A DNA stretch of 64,000 nucleotides from Pholiota molesta (GCA_014925825.1 JACGCK010000010.1:434001-498000), one strand, 5' to 3'; positions 10,803-22,629 are shown, counted from the stretch's first letter. Notes: generated by a model from the letters alone, not told the origin. Program-made: numbers and translations.

Positions 10803-12934
10803 ATGTCGCTCGCCGCATTCATAGAACCGCCCACAAAGGAGACTCTGGCGGATGCGCGGCGAGCTCTCGAGACGACGCGCGACTCTGTCAACCGACTCAC
10901 TTCAAAAATCACCGCGGCCGAGCAGACCCTCGCTCAGATAGTGCGCGAGAGCCAATACGCGATCAACCAGCTGCAGGCAGAGCGTGCTTCGCTTGAGAGG
11001 CACGTTTCGAATACGATGGCATACCTGAGCCCCGTGCGGTGGCTTCCACTCGAGCTGTTGAGGGAGATATTTCTGTGGACTTTTGAGGACCACCCGTGTT
11101 CGGCGTGGGTCCTGGCGGCGGTGTGCACATCCTGGAGAAGGCTGGCCTTGAGGATACCTGTGATCTGGTCGAAAGTGAGTCCCCCTCATAATTCTTCTTC
11201 GTGATCTATACGCGGCCCGTTTGGAACCGACATCTGTGGGAGTTGTAGCCAAGTGTTTCTCGCCTGCATGAACGTTTTGGTTCCCTGAACAGACTTCTCC
11301 GTCCTTCATCCATCGGCCATTTGTTCGCTCTCTTTCTATGTCTGTATATCTCTGCGGGGAGAGCGCATTGTTGCTATTAATAGGCTTCGCTCCCGCGACC
11401 TTGTTAATTTCGATCATGAAGCTGACTATAGCGTAACAGATTCGACTCCTTACAACTCAGCATGCGTCAGCAGACACTATCCGACTGTGGCTTGAGCGTT
11501 CGGGAGATACTACACCCCTTGACATCGAGATTTTTTTACGCGTCGCAAGCTCGAAAAGCGCGACAGAGACTTCGTCACATAGATCAAGGCGCACTCCGTC
11601 CCCACTAGCGCCAATTACGCCGCCGTGGAACCTTTCATTCGGTATTCACCAACTGTCTGCTCATTATATAGTGGCACCTCCACCGGGGCCGCCCGTCAGT
11701 AGTGTGCCAATTGTTATGCCACCTTCACCGTCCAGCCAGAGCGACGGTTGGAGTCCATCTTTGGGGGGACTAAGTAACCAAGAGCGGCCAGTAAACGCCA
11801 TTTCTCGTGTCAGTATGCACTGGGGGCATATCGCATTTTTCTACTTGGTTGAACAAATGCACCGCTGGGAAAGATTCGTGTTCCGTTTCGACAAACAATT
11901 CACATCAATGGGAGCTTTGAAGTCTATAAATGGTGAGCTCTAGCCCTTCCGGGGATTCAATTTTGCTGATATTTTTACACTCAGGGGAAGCACCTCTTCT
12001 GCGAGAATTTGAAGTCTCAAGTGTTGAAGCAGCTTTTTTTGCGGAATGGCCTTGGTTGCCTAATGCAAATTCTTCTTCCACGGTGACCTTACCAAAACTC
12101 CGAACACTCACTTTGCAGCACACGCCTTTCAAATGGTCTTCTCCCATGCTGCGTGGTTTACATACCCTCAACCTCCGTGGGCTTCCGACATCACACCTAC
12201 CCCTGGACAGGCTGCTGCATATTCTATCGAACAATCCCGAACTTCAGTCTGTCTCGCTGCATTTCCAAGGCGTCCTCCCCGCCATCCTTCCCCTTACCAC
12301 CCTCACTCTGCCACATGTGACATCGCTCACGCTAGGGGGACACTATCTGCTTACCCAACTGCTAGATTCCCTCACTCTCCCCGCCCTAGACTCGCTGACG
12401 CTGGACATCGAAGCCCGCGACGCGGTCGAAGAGATCATCTCGAATCTTCTGACGCGTTCGAATTGTCCTCCAATTCAATCATTGTCCATCGCATACGGCG
12501 TGGCCGCGAACGCCGCTACCTTCTATTACGGCCCCGGGGGTCTTGTTATCTCGTGGACTGCGCTCCTAGCGGAGCTACCGCACCTTAAATCGCTTACCAT
12601 CGGCGGGACGTCACTAGAGCCCTTATTAACTGCGCTCGGTTCGCCCGAGGATGACCCGAACCAGCACCAGGCGCTCGCGTGGGCGTGTCCCGTCCTCGAG
12701 GTGCTCGGGCTGCGCAGCTGCCACGCGCACAACGAGGGCGTGACGAAGCTGGTGCAGATGATCGAGGCGCGGAACCCGGACGTCGGCACGGCGCAGTCGG
12801 TGAGCGGGGTGACGCCCGTGCGCCTCGCGCGGCTCGAGTTCTACGAGTGCACGAACCTGGGCGAGGACGTGATGAAGTGGCTGCACTCGCGCATCGCGGA
12901 GGTGGTGTGCGCGGACCCGGCGGCGGATAGGTGA
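10803..12934 (+). CDS. F-box protein with N-terminal coiled coil and LRR-like C-terminus
   Basis: Likely substrate-recruiting subunit of an SCF ubiquitin ligase. Three exons, 10803-11174, 11440-11932 and 11985-12934, give 604 aa. Residues about 15-75 are a charged helix typical of the leader of agaricomycete F-box proteins. The F-box follows at 76-124, with LSPVRWLPLELLREIF and WVLAAVCTSWRRLAL. A Pro/Ser-rich insertion lies around 165-235. The C-terminal half has irregular leucine-rich repeats (LPKLRTLTL, LRGLHTLNLRG, LPALDSLTLDI, LPHLKSLTIGG). Intron 1 is long for this genome (265 nt), so its exact boundaries are less certain. Fungi of this group carry large, rapidly varying F-box families; the target is unknown. 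Confidence 0.88.
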
Positions 12935-15900
12935 GTGGCAGACGCTTTTCGCGGGCGCTCTTTGTTATTCAAGATAGATTTTGAAAGTGGTGGATATGAT
13001 TCGGATACTGATGAGTCTTTTGTCTCCTCAGAACTCCTTTGACGCACGGATATCTATAATTCGAGCAGGTCTTTCCCCCGATGCTGTTTGTATCACCCCA
13101 CAAAATTGTCTGCCTAGCGCAACATCTCCCCTTTGTCGGATTGTCAGTCTTTTGTTTTCTAGATACATCCTCCCCCGCTTTCGTTCCCCTCGTTATCCCT
13201 CATTCGATCCTGAACATCTAATTAGCCTTCTGGTTTAATCTGTTGTAATACCAGTTAGTCCTACAATGTTATAGTTTTCCTCTGTTGTAGTATCTTGAAT
13301 ATCTTCCTGATCGTAGCGATCATTCTCTGTTAGCCTATCGATCCCATTCTATCTACCCTATTTTCCGGCCCTCATATTTGATACCCTACTCTATACTCAA
13401 GAAATATGTACATGTACCTCGTGCTCTCTTCTTACATTTAGCCTGTTTTCAGATTCTTCCAACTTCATTCCAAATATTCGGGTCTGATCTAACTTGATGA
13501 TAGTGGTTGCCCAATATTATTCTGACCTTGGTACTTGTACACTTACTGATCCATGACGATGTGACGTTGGTTCCTGGAGTACGTACTGTACTGGCAAGTA
13601 AACCCTCGGAGTAATGTCTGCGACTCACCTCGATTTTCCTTCATCAATGAATCTTTCATACTGTCACAGTTACCTGGTCAACTTAAAAGTTGTGATAGCC
13701 CGTTTCCAACCTCGCCCTCATTGAATATTCTTGGAACAATTATCCTTTGGATTTTTCGGTCAGTTTATTCTGATTGCATAGCAGGCCTTCTAGTTAGAAA
13801 TCCTTACACTCGACTTCTAGGCGTGTCTTTGCGCTGGTACAAAGTAATACCCTCAGACTTACCTCATGCGGGCACGGCGCGGGCGACTTACTCAGTCGAT
13901 GGCCCTTTCAGCCACAGTTAAGCATTTCAATTCCTTGAAACCGATCCACTTACACTGGGAAAGCAGGCTATTGACATGAAGAGTATTTGATATCAAAGTA
14001 ATTAATAAAGCAAGGACAAATAAGCGCCCATACAATTGAGTTTGGGAATCGCCGGCGCTATATCGGCCCATTTACTAAATTACCTTGCTTCCCTAAATAT
14101 CTTCATCCCCGTCCCCGAGCTTTATAGATTGAAGAAAAGATGGCTAAAACAGTCCAGAAGATTGAATGATTTAAATCGATGCCCGTCCTATTAATTTCGA
14201 ACCCTGGGTGGGTGTGTTTGAAGTTTGGGGCTACACTTATAGTTTAGTGGGATAAATAGGTGCAAGTTTTCTGTCTTCTTGCCATGTCGAGCCTTGTTAT
14301 CATCTTATGGGAATTACCGGGCGACGGCATTTTGACGAATTCACTAAAATCATGGACGATTAACAATCTTGTTATAGAATAACGTGCACCAATTTGCTGG
14401 ATCATTTCAAGAAGCTGACCTCACGCTCAAATACACTACCTATTTAAAACGATGCCCCTTCCACGCAAGTCGTAGGTTCGGAATCACCGACCTCGCCGTC
14501 CGCAAGCTCATGACAAGTCAAATAAACACCAACGTGCACCCGCACTATCTCCTCTCCGCACTGTGCACCGAGTGTTCATCCTATCCTCAACCACCACACA
14601 CGGTGTCCACACGGCCACGCATCGATATTTATGTTAAGTATGGCGTGCTCGCCGAGTTCTTGGGCTGACTTCGATCCTAGTGACGAGTTATTTCGAAGTA
14701 TGAGAATTCGAAGAAAGTCGATTAAGTTGCTGAGCAGCGAGGTTGGGTGAGGAAAGGGGTGCTGGGAGTAGTGGTCGTGGTTCTAAAGACAGAAATATGT
14801 TTCTCTTGGCGACGCTAGTCTGCTGCGGCTACAGGGGCCTTCACCTGGGCATTCAAGTTTAACTTTAAAACTAAATGTGCAGCTGGCGTTCTTGGTTGGT
14901 ATGAAGCCTACACTAGCAGTATAGTAGAGTATAGTGCCTTGGCGCTTTATTATCTAATGACTCGAACAAAAGATTTAAGTTGATGGCTTGGTATGAAATT
15001 CGAGCTATGTACTTAGACATATCCTAGTACATACTGCGGTGTGCGACTGGTGGCGAGCAGAAGCGCCTTGTAACGATCTATATAAACGCCAAGCCAGCAG
15101 TATTACTGTAATTTCTTGAAATGAAACACTTCTCGAGATCGATTCCTCCATGCATACGCCTTCTGAAGGCTCGGCGGTGGGGGACTCGGAGATGGAGACT
15201 CATGCATGTCATTACCGCACAAGTATTCTTAGCATGTCACCCCGTTCTCTCGACATTGAGGTAGCACACAGAGTTGTATGAAATCCGATCGAATGCGATG
15301 ACGATGGGCGACAAAGATTCTGTCCAGGCGGAGAGCGGGGATCTGCGATGCATGCCCCGCAGTTGCACGCCGCAAATACACTTGCTGTAGCAGATCTATT
15401 TTGGAGGGGGTATCACATACCGTCCATACAGAGGGCGTTTGCTATTTTTGTTTTCCATCTATCATCCAGTGAATGGGCATGCCATAATCTTGGCTCATTT
15501 TAGATGGGGCACGTTGTGTGCAAGATTGACTACGCTGTTCATTAATGAAGTAGAAAGCCTTGGCACATTGGTGCTCATTTGCAGGGTTTTCGAGGAGGCT
15601 ACTTCTAGTGGCTCTTGGTATTAACGAGAACCGCACGGGCAAGACTTCAAGGGGCTTCGGGAATGTGATACTAATGATATCAATCACAACAGCGCCGTGA
15701 AAGCTTGTGAAAGCCACAGGAAAGCCTGTTTCCTGCAGCCTTATTGATCACTCGGCTATGCCCTCGTCAGCGCATTTAACGCAATGTCATTTATTTTGGG
15801 ATGCAACTGTGAGTCCAACGTGCGGCAAGTCCAATCGCGGTGGCGGAGACGGAATCTTGGCGGAAAGACAACCTTGAACCTGGCTGCCGGTGGCATTAAC

Positions 15901-16303
15901 GCCAAGGCCGCGCGGTGAGGATATAAAAGCTAGCTCCCCTTCCTCCACACTTCCGAAACCTGCCCCAGTTCTGAATACGGAATATTAATGGGACGGACGG
16001 TGACCGAGACATGTGCGCGCGGTAACGCGAACGGCACGGAGCGCGTGGTAAACACAGACAAACAGGACAGAGGCCACACGGAGAACTGGCATAATAATTT
16101 GTGCGTAACACTCTTTCTTTCTCTCCACCATCGCTCATATCATCCATACCCCCAGGCTTTGCCCGTCGATACCGCTCGGATCTTGCGTCGTCACCGCAGC
16201 TATCATAGCCCCAGAGCCGGCCGAGACACCAACTGATAAGAATAGGAATACAAAAGAGCGTTCAGCCACATCCACATCCACTTCTGCATCGGACCATTCT
16301 GTA
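12935..16303. other. 3.4-kb intergenic region, no gene recognised
   Basis: AT-rich, low coding potential. An open frame at 14384-14668 (+) has no recognisable domain and no splice partners. No terminal repeats or direct duplications marking a mobile element were found. The last 400 bases contain the kinase-like gene promoter and leader. Confidence 0.45.
15922..15929 (+). promoter_or_regulatory. TATA box candidate of the kinase-like gene
   Basis: TATAAAAG in a GC-rich context, 375 nt upstream of the ATG at 16304. The distance implies a long 5' leader, possibly with an intron (GT at 16101, AG near 16156 would be one option). Confidence 0.4.
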
Positions 16304-19101
16304 ATGCATCAGGATGGTCGCAAATTGTTCATTGAAGTTTCTGAGGACGACACGACCGGCAGCACCATCGTAGACACCGCTAGCAAGGCCTCCACCACAA
16401 GGCCACCTTTGACATGGGATTGGACTATCGAGCACGAAGATCGCAGGCGCGAACGCAAAGTCGACGATGCACTGCACGCACCGACACCCTTCGAGGTGGA
16501 CAGAAAGATTCTGAAGGACGTCGTGCGGGAGAAGATGGGCGTTGAAGTGGGCCGCATACGATTCTTGAGCGCTGGTGAGTCCGGGTTTCACTCTGTCAGC
16601 ATTTTACTAAAGATATCGCCACCACAATCACAGGAACTTTTCACAAGGTACGTGCATTTCTGCGCTGAGACAAAGATATAGGTCTAACCATGATCATTAG
16701 GCATATCTCGTTACGTTATCTGATCATGTCGAGCTCGTTGCCAGAGTTGCGCGTCGCTTCATGCCGCGGCTGAAGACAGAATCTGAAGTCGCGACTATCA
16801 GCTATCTCCGTAACAAGACGAACGTGCCCGTGTCCAAGATTTACCACTATGATTCCAATCCGTACAACCGCCTCGGCGGCGAGTTTATCCTCATGTCCAA
16901 AGTATGTTTCCATCCTCCTTTTTTTTTTTTTTATCGTGTCGGCCAGAAAGTCATATTTATGGGAAATTATTCCGGCGAATATTCTGCCGGATAACGGGCC
17001 CATTGTTGTGGCCCATATGGGCTGGAGCGGCGCTCCCGAGCCATGGTTGCTCTCGGCACTGTCCCTCAATCACCAGCGCTCTCTATCCTTCCGCCCAAGT
17101 TCTCATCAGCCCTGCCCACTATGATGCAATCTCGCGCCGCAGACTCTGCCTCCCACATACCGCCCGCAACTCGCCAATACCCCACCCTCTATGACGCGAT
17201 TTCCCGACTGTGTCCTGTCGGTGGCAGGTTGCGGGTGGCATGCGGGAGGCGGGCGACGGCAGCATGGGTTTGATAGAGGGCATGGTGGCAATGAGCTGCA
17301 AGCGCAGGCAAGCACGCCGGCGGACTGTCCGTACGGACAGTCCGCTGGAAATATTTCCTTCAAACTCGTGTCGGCGGTCTGGGTTGGCAATATTTCAATG
17401 TGCTAATTAATCACGTGATTTACAGGCACCAGGTATCCCACTGTCGCAAGTTTATCATGGGCTTCCGTACAGCGATCTTGTCAAGTTGTTGAAGAATGTC
17501 GCGGCCATTATCATCCCGCTTTTCGCCCATAGATTCAAGGCTATCGGCTCTCTTTACTTTGGCCCAGAATCCGAGCTCTCGCCCCCCATTGGGTCTGGCA
17601 CGCCGACCCCCAAGGCGATCGCGGATCGCTACTCTGCGTTCCCCTTCTCGCCCACTCTAGGCGTGGCTGGATTTACCCCGACGCCGAAAGCCTCCTCCCT
17701 CTCCCTTTCCACCCCCCAACAGATCCCAAATGCATACCACGTCGGGCCGATCATCTCGTGGGCGTTCTTCGGCTCCAACCGCGGAGAGCTGAAGCACCCT
17801 ACGGAGCTCAACCGGGGCCCGTGGACGACGACGGAATCGTACCTCGCCTCTTGCGTCACCCGCGAGATTAACGGCGTGATCTGGGAGAACGAGGGCAAGT
17901 CGGCGCCGCATCGTCTCCACCTCGATCCAGACGAGATTCGGTCATCACGCCATCACCGACTGCGGGCCGTGCCCGGCGATGAGAGCGATGAGAGCGACGA
18001 GTGGAACCTGTCCGAGAGCGAGGATGAGTGGGAGGGCCCTGGCGATGCGATGTACCGCGATTATAGGCGGATGCAGAGGAGCACATTCTTGGTTGCGCAC
18101 ATGGCGGAGCGAGAGCAGACGGTCAGGAAGGAGATGGGGCGGTGGATGTCGATGATGGAGCGTCTTGGGGCGTTGCTCAAGCAGAGGGAAGGGCCGGAGG
18201 AGTTTGGACTCGATTGTCATGATCTGAGCTTGGAGAATATCTTCGTCGACGAGAAGGATAATACCACCATCGTACGTCCACATTTTCTCGAACAGCTGTC
18301 TTAACTCACCTTTCTTCGCAGACTGCAATCATTGACTGGGAATCAACCACGACGCGCCCCCTCTGGGCCTGCGCACACGTCCCCGCCTTCGTCCAATCCA
18401 GCCCCTTCCTCACCAAGCTCTTCCGCGAGGTCGTCTCCAAACTGCCCTCGGACCCGGACGCCACGCTCCACAGCCTCCCGCACCACCCAGCGTCCACGCC
18501 CGCGTCGCGCCAGACCGCGCTCGCGGCGCTCTGCCGCGAGTGGCTCTACTACGAGGCCGCGGGCACGCGCCTGCGCATGGCGCACCGCTGCGCGGAGTGG
18601 GACGGCTGGGAGGAGGGGCTGGTCGAGAGCATCCTGGGCCCGGAGGACTTCGAGGGCGAGTGGTTCCGGCTGGGCACGGCGGCGGTCGACCCGGAGGCGA
18701 TGCGCGCGATCGTGAGCTCGCCCGGGGGCGGCGCGGAGAGCGACCACGATGGCGGGTCCGCGACCGCGACCGCACCACACCGCCGTGGGGCTGGCGGCGG
18801 TGGTGGTTCGGGCGCGGGCAGGCATGCCAAGAGGAGCGGGTCCACGGGGGGGAAGGGCGGCGCAGGCACAGGTGTGGGTGCCGTGCGCGGCCCGGTGAAG
18901 CTCTCGTCGAAGCTGCCGATGCTCGAGGAGCAGGAGAAGGAGCAGATGCTGAACACGACGGGGGATATCTGCGGCGGGCGCGGGGGCGAGCTCGGGCGGC
19001 GGCTCGAGGCGTGGCTCAGCGTGTCGGGGAACGTGCAGCAGCTCCAGCAGCCGCATCGCGATCTGCCGCCGATGGACTTTGGTGTTGAGTCTGCGCGATG
19101 A
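16304..19101 (+). CDS. APH/protein-kinase-like phosphotransferase, 703 aa
   Basis: Fungal member of the aminoglycoside-phosphotransferase/protein-kinase-like fold family; the natural substrate is unknown. Exons: 16304-16574, 16634-16647 (a 14-nt micro-exon), 16701-16901, 17426-18271 and 18322-19101. The N-lobe contains the glycine loop region (SAGTFHKAYLVTL), ELVARVARRFMPR and the PYNRLGGEFILMSK hinge segment. The catalytic loop is HDLSLENIF around residue 427, followed by the metal-binding IIDWE around 446. Compared with classical APH proteins it carries an acidic insertion (about 330-355) and a 250-residue C-terminal extension rich in Gly and Ser. The intron after MSK (16902-17425) is enlarged by a hAT-like insertion. 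A 5'-truncated duplicate of the last exon lies at 21.97-22.63 kb. Confidence 0.88.
16943..17366. mobile_element. hAT-like non-autonomous element inside an intron
   Basis: About 424 bp flanked by CGTGTCGG direct repeats (16935-16942 and 17367-17374; a ninth base, T, also matches). The left end resembles the right end of the 7.8-kb element: both carry an AGAAA-x(4)-TATTTATGGGAAAT segment followed by TTCCGxCG. The right end, read in reverse, shows GGAAATATTTCC followed by AGCGG, giving a shorter inverted match. It sits entirely within the 524-nt intron of the kinase-like gene. Removing it leaves an intron of about 90 nt with intact GT and AG ends, so splicing can tolerate it. Confidence 0.78.
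17320..17345. repeat. Perfect 26-bp palindrome in the hAT-like element
   Basis: The sequence reads GCGGACTGTCCGT followed by its exact reverse complement, with no spacer. It lies near the right end of the intronic element and could form a cruciform in DNA or a hairpin in the unspliced transcript. Related GGACxGTCCG-type motifs occur near the left end of the 7.8-kb element. Confidence 0.9.
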
Positions 19102-19867
19102 GGTGTCCTTCCTCGCCTTTTATTTCTGGTGCTGCCTGAATGCGGTATCTTGTGCCATCGATTCTGGCTTACCATGCGGATGTTGTTCGCAGAGAGAACG
19201 ACTGTCTATTATCGTCGAGTCGGAACCACTCGAAGCTCGGAGCCTCTGTTGGATCATCCAGCAGTCATTTGTCCGTTATCATTCGATCTCCTCGGCGCCA
19301 TTCCGTTCGTTCGCGTGTTCTTGCATAGGTGTTCTTGTAATAGTATCCAAGCTGTGTAATAATTTAATGTCTATAGCATCCATCCGTCTTTTGTTCTAGT
19401 TCACGTATATAGCCCTTTCTTTTTGTCTCTCGGTGGCTAGCCACACTTCGTAGTTATCGCATACTTTGTATAATATTGTGGACTTATTTAAATATGGTTG
19501 TGACAGCTTGTCTAGGACTGCGTCTCTGCAAAGATGGTGAGTAGTGACTGGGTGGTGAAGAAAATAACTCGGCCTATAATATGCAGCCATGGCGGCCAAA
19601 CACTTTTTTGCATACCTCCTCCGCAATTATAGAATTCGTCGGAAACAATTGGAGTGCCATCATCTGTACAAACGGCAGTAAGTACTGTATGTTGTGAATG
19701 GTTATACGAACCTCAGTGAAATGGTATGGAATACATACAAACTCGCTACTCCAGTGTGACATGAACCTAAGATACAATTGAATGTAGCGAAGAGAAGTCC
19801 ACAGAGAGACATGCAAAGGAAACAGGAATAATTGCAACCTTTATCCCGTTATAAGCCGCAATTACTT

Positions 19868-19903
19868 TTATGTTTGAAATCGTCCAAAATGTACCTTAGC
19901 GCC
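19868..19903 (-). pseudogene. 3' stub of an APH-family kinase gene
   Basis: Read on the minus strand, the last dozen codons align with the end of the intact APH gene at 23393 (ALRxxxDxFxHxx-stop). The flanking sequence just 3' of the stop also matches, including the ATTGCAACCTTT block near 19830. Upstream coding sequence is absent and the similarity then jumps to the region equivalent to about 24930. This is best explained by deletion of the gene body after duplication. Confidence 0.6.
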
Positions 19904-20248
19904 AATATAGACTAAATAAATATGATCATATTGATTTCAGATGGCCATATATCTGGGGAAATGCCAGTGAATGAACGCAGTTGTGTTCAAAAGAAGTTGA
20001 TTGGGTTTAAATTGGCAATACATGATAGAATTATATTTGAAGAGATTTGAACAGCGACAACAATTTACTAACAGAAGTCGATAGCCAGTGAACAAGACGC
20101 AGATTATCATGGCTCTTTCAAGCCATGGCCCAGTTTCCAGTGTCTATGTGATGGGTCTAAATGAAAGGCAAAATTTAATGATCAATAAAATGAGCACATA
20201 CCAGGTGAACTTGAAAAGTGCATTATGATGTTGCAATTTGTAGGATTC

Positions 20249-20737
20249 TCAAGCCTCAGGTCGGCGTCGGACAAGGGGAATAGCCATATCAATCTCATGA
20301 AAGCGCTCTTGGCTGAGTAGCCCTGCAGAGACCATAGCGGCGAGCAGATCCCTTGTCCAAACGCGGCATGTATTTGCAATCGATTTCTTCTCAAAGGCTA
20401 TGGCCTTGGACAAGATAATGATCTGATCGCGCTGATCGCGAGTGAACTCGCCCAGTGAAGCTTGAAGATTCTCGTTTATTACCTCGGGTGAATGAGAAAT
20501 GGCGACGGGATAGAAGTAGCTGTAGTTTCCTGGCTGTCCAGTGAGCTGGATTACTTGTCTGACAAGCATCAGTGTGTCGGATGTCGCGTCTACGCCGTTT
20601 GACCACCAGACCAAAACATGACGATCGCCGAGTCCACTATATGAGAGGTTTGCAGCTTGTATAAAGACTTGTTTCGTGGATTGATCATCGGGGTACGTAT
20701 CGTAAACGCTCTCAAGAAATCTTGGGGGAGCCGCCAT
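20249..20737 (-). CDS. Conserved small fungal protein, copy A
   Basis: Single-exon 162-aa protein starting MAAPPRFLESVYDTYPDD. It contains HVLVWWSNGVDA, a central RQVIQLTG segment and a C-terminal CRVWTRDLLAAMVSAGLLS motif. It has no signal peptide or transmembrane helix. It resembles small agaricomycete proteins of unknown function with a conserved C-x-W-x-x-D-x-L motif near the C-terminus; I cannot name the family with certainty. It is about 80% identical to the copy at 25228-25719, and both frames are intact, which suggests the protein is functional. A similar-looking 5' leader with a GAGCGGAGC motif precedes both copies. Confidence 0.7.
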   Translation of the reverse strand: MAAPPRFLESVYDTYPDDQSTKQVFIQAANLSYSGLGDRHVLVWWSNGVDATSDTLMLVRQVIQLTGQPGNYSYFYPVAISHSPEVINENLQASLGEFTRDQRDQIIILSKAIAFEKKSIANTCRVWTRDLLAAMVSAGLLSQERFHEIDMAIPLVRRRPEA

Positions 20738-21024
20738 GGTTATAAAAGTCAACCCAGTCAGCTCTGGCTAAGTTCCTAGCTCAATGTTAGCTCCAAACAA
20801 TCATATTGAAGGTAAAACTCACGATGTTGCTTATTATACTGTGCAAATAGCGAAAGAAAATGGAGAGAGAACCTGCGAGTAGCTTGTACGCAGACCGATA
20901 CAAAGCGAACGCATTTGAGTAATTTCCTGATGGGAATTGTAATGTTTGAGCGGAGCTGAGCGGAGCAATATGCGACTGGCAATTGCCGATGCAGACCCCG
21001 ACTGGCATCGGTGTGCCTGGGTGT
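20738..21024. other. Upstream region of copy A of the small conserved protein
   Basis: Holds the leader and promoter of the minus-strand gene that ends at 20249. An intron in the 5' leader is plausible because an equivalent region upstream of the 25228-25719 copy is partly conserved. Confidence 0.35.
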
Positions 21025-21968
21025 GCCAGCCTGGCAGTGTTACACTCCATCTATGACGACCAAATAGCTGATCGATTCATTATCGACCCGACGGACGCTC
21101 TATGGACACTAAAGACAAGCAAGCCTCTTGATCTCAATCGTCCATGCACCGACACTGCATTAGATGAGATAGCTTATGTCAAGCAAGTAAATGCGATCCA
21201 AAATCTGTGGCAGATTGATTTAAATTCAAGTATTCCTCTCTTCTGAACGTCTTATTCAGTACGTCAATGATATAATGATAATCGATAACTCCTCACATCC
21301 GTACGTCCTTTCATGCCAGTGAGGACACTTCTTTCTCATAAATAGCTCATTTTACGATAAGCATATTGCTATACAGACATACTCTGACGAACAAGCCGAG
21401 AGTGTGCTCTGTTCTCGCCGACCTTGCTTCCTAATCATGAGGTCAGCTGCCAAAGCTTATTCGTCTATTCCTGGTTTCGTGACAGTCTGTTGCATTTGTG
21501 GTGTCAGAAAACGTGTGTAGGATGACTTGTAGGACGGCTTTCTTCTCCTCGATTCAGCCGAAAAACATCCAGAATGGCAGAGCGCGGAGATGTGGATACT
21601 ATCTTTATTTTATTTTTCATCTAGTTCAAACTCATGGAGGATATTCAAAGATATTCATCCAACGCACTGGTTATTTTATGCAGGTTCCTGCCTTACTAGG
21701 CGCACGGCATACGCTGGCATGCGACAGCGATAGAAGTGCCGCCAGCGCAGCTAAAAGCTACCGGCGCCAATGAGCGAAGGGACCCATATTTCTCGGATAT
21801 TCGCCGGATGCGATCCGCCAGTCAAAAACTCTGCCGGTGCCGCTCTTCCTGTGAGATACACGGTCCGTCTCTCTTTGACCTCGTACTCTTTTCTGCTCGG
21901 CGCATGGTTGTCTGTTTGCCAATAATCTCACGACGATGCCGCCTATTTCCCTGGACCAACCACCGCAC
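21025..21968 (-). repeat. Dispersed repeat R, copy 2
   Basis: Inverted copy of the sequence at 6405-7300. Its GGTGGTTGG edge abuts the truncated kinase-like exon at about 21968. The position suggests that this repeat, or the rearrangement that placed it, removed the 5' part of the duplicated kinase gene. Confidence 0.75.
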
Positions 21969-22629
21969 TCTTGAGGTCGTCTCCAATCTCTCCACTGACC
22001 CTGACGTCACCCTGCACCTCCCTCACCCGCCCGCCTCCACGCCTGCGTCGCGCCAGGCCGCGCTCGCGGAGCTCTGCCGCGAGTGGCTCTACTACGAGGC
22101 CGCGGGCACGCGCCTGCGCATGGCGCACCGGTGCGCGGAGTGGGACGGCTGGGAGGAGGGGCTGGTCGAGAGTATACTGGGCCCGGAGGACTTTGAGGGC
22201 GAGTGGTTCCGACTGATCCGCGCGATCGTGAGCTCGCCCGGGGGTGGCACGGAGAGCGACCACGACGGTGGCTCCGCGACCGCATCACACTGCCGTGGGG
22301 GCGTCGGCGGCGGCGGCGGCGGTTCGGGCGCGGGCAGGCATACCAAGAAGAGCGGGTCCACCGAGGGCAAGGGCGGCACAGGCGCGGGCACGGGCGCGGT
22401 CGGTGTGCGCGGCCCTGTGAAGCTCTCGTCGAAGCTGCCGATACTCGAGGAGCAGGAGAATGAGCAGATGCTGAACACGACGGGGGATATCTGCGGCGGG
22501 CGCGGGGGCGAGCTCGTGCGGCGGCTCGAGGCGTGGCTCAGCGTGTCGGGGAATGTGCAGCAGCTCCAGCAGCAGCAGCAGCATCACGATCTGCCGCCGA
22601 TGGACTTTGGTGTTGAGTCTGCGCGATGA
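21808..22629 (+). pseudogene. 5'-truncated duplicate of the kinase-like gene, fused in frame to repeat R
   Basis: From about 21969 the translation matches the last exon of the 703-aa kinase-like gene from LFREVVSKLPSD onward, through LCREWLYYEAAGTRLRM, to the same terminal PPMDFGVESAR-stop. The catalytic HDLSLEN and IDWE segments are absent, so it cannot be a kinase. All differences within the exon keep the frame: a 27-nt deletion after FRL, and changes in the Gly-run and Gln-run lengths. The upstream 160 nt belong to repeat R, and the frame stays open through the junction from an ATG at 21808, giving a chimeric 273-aa ORF. It may be a pseudogene or a new short gene; expression is unknown. 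Confidence 0.75.

Larger units (their letters stand above)
18426..20990. repeat. Segmental duplication, left copy
   Basis: Order: C-terminal exon of the kinase-like gene, its 3' flank (to about 19500), the 3' stub of an APH gene, and a 162-aa gene with its upstream region. The same order recurs at 21969-25925. Matching landmarks include the 3' flank around 19320-19500 versus 22870-23060, and the GAGCGGAGC promoter motif near 20950. Roughly 1 to 1.5 kb corresponding to most of the APH gene is missing here. Confidence 0.8.

Noticed and set aside
14384..14668. 94-codon plus-strand frame in the long intergenic region
   Set aside because: No recognisable motif or promoter context.
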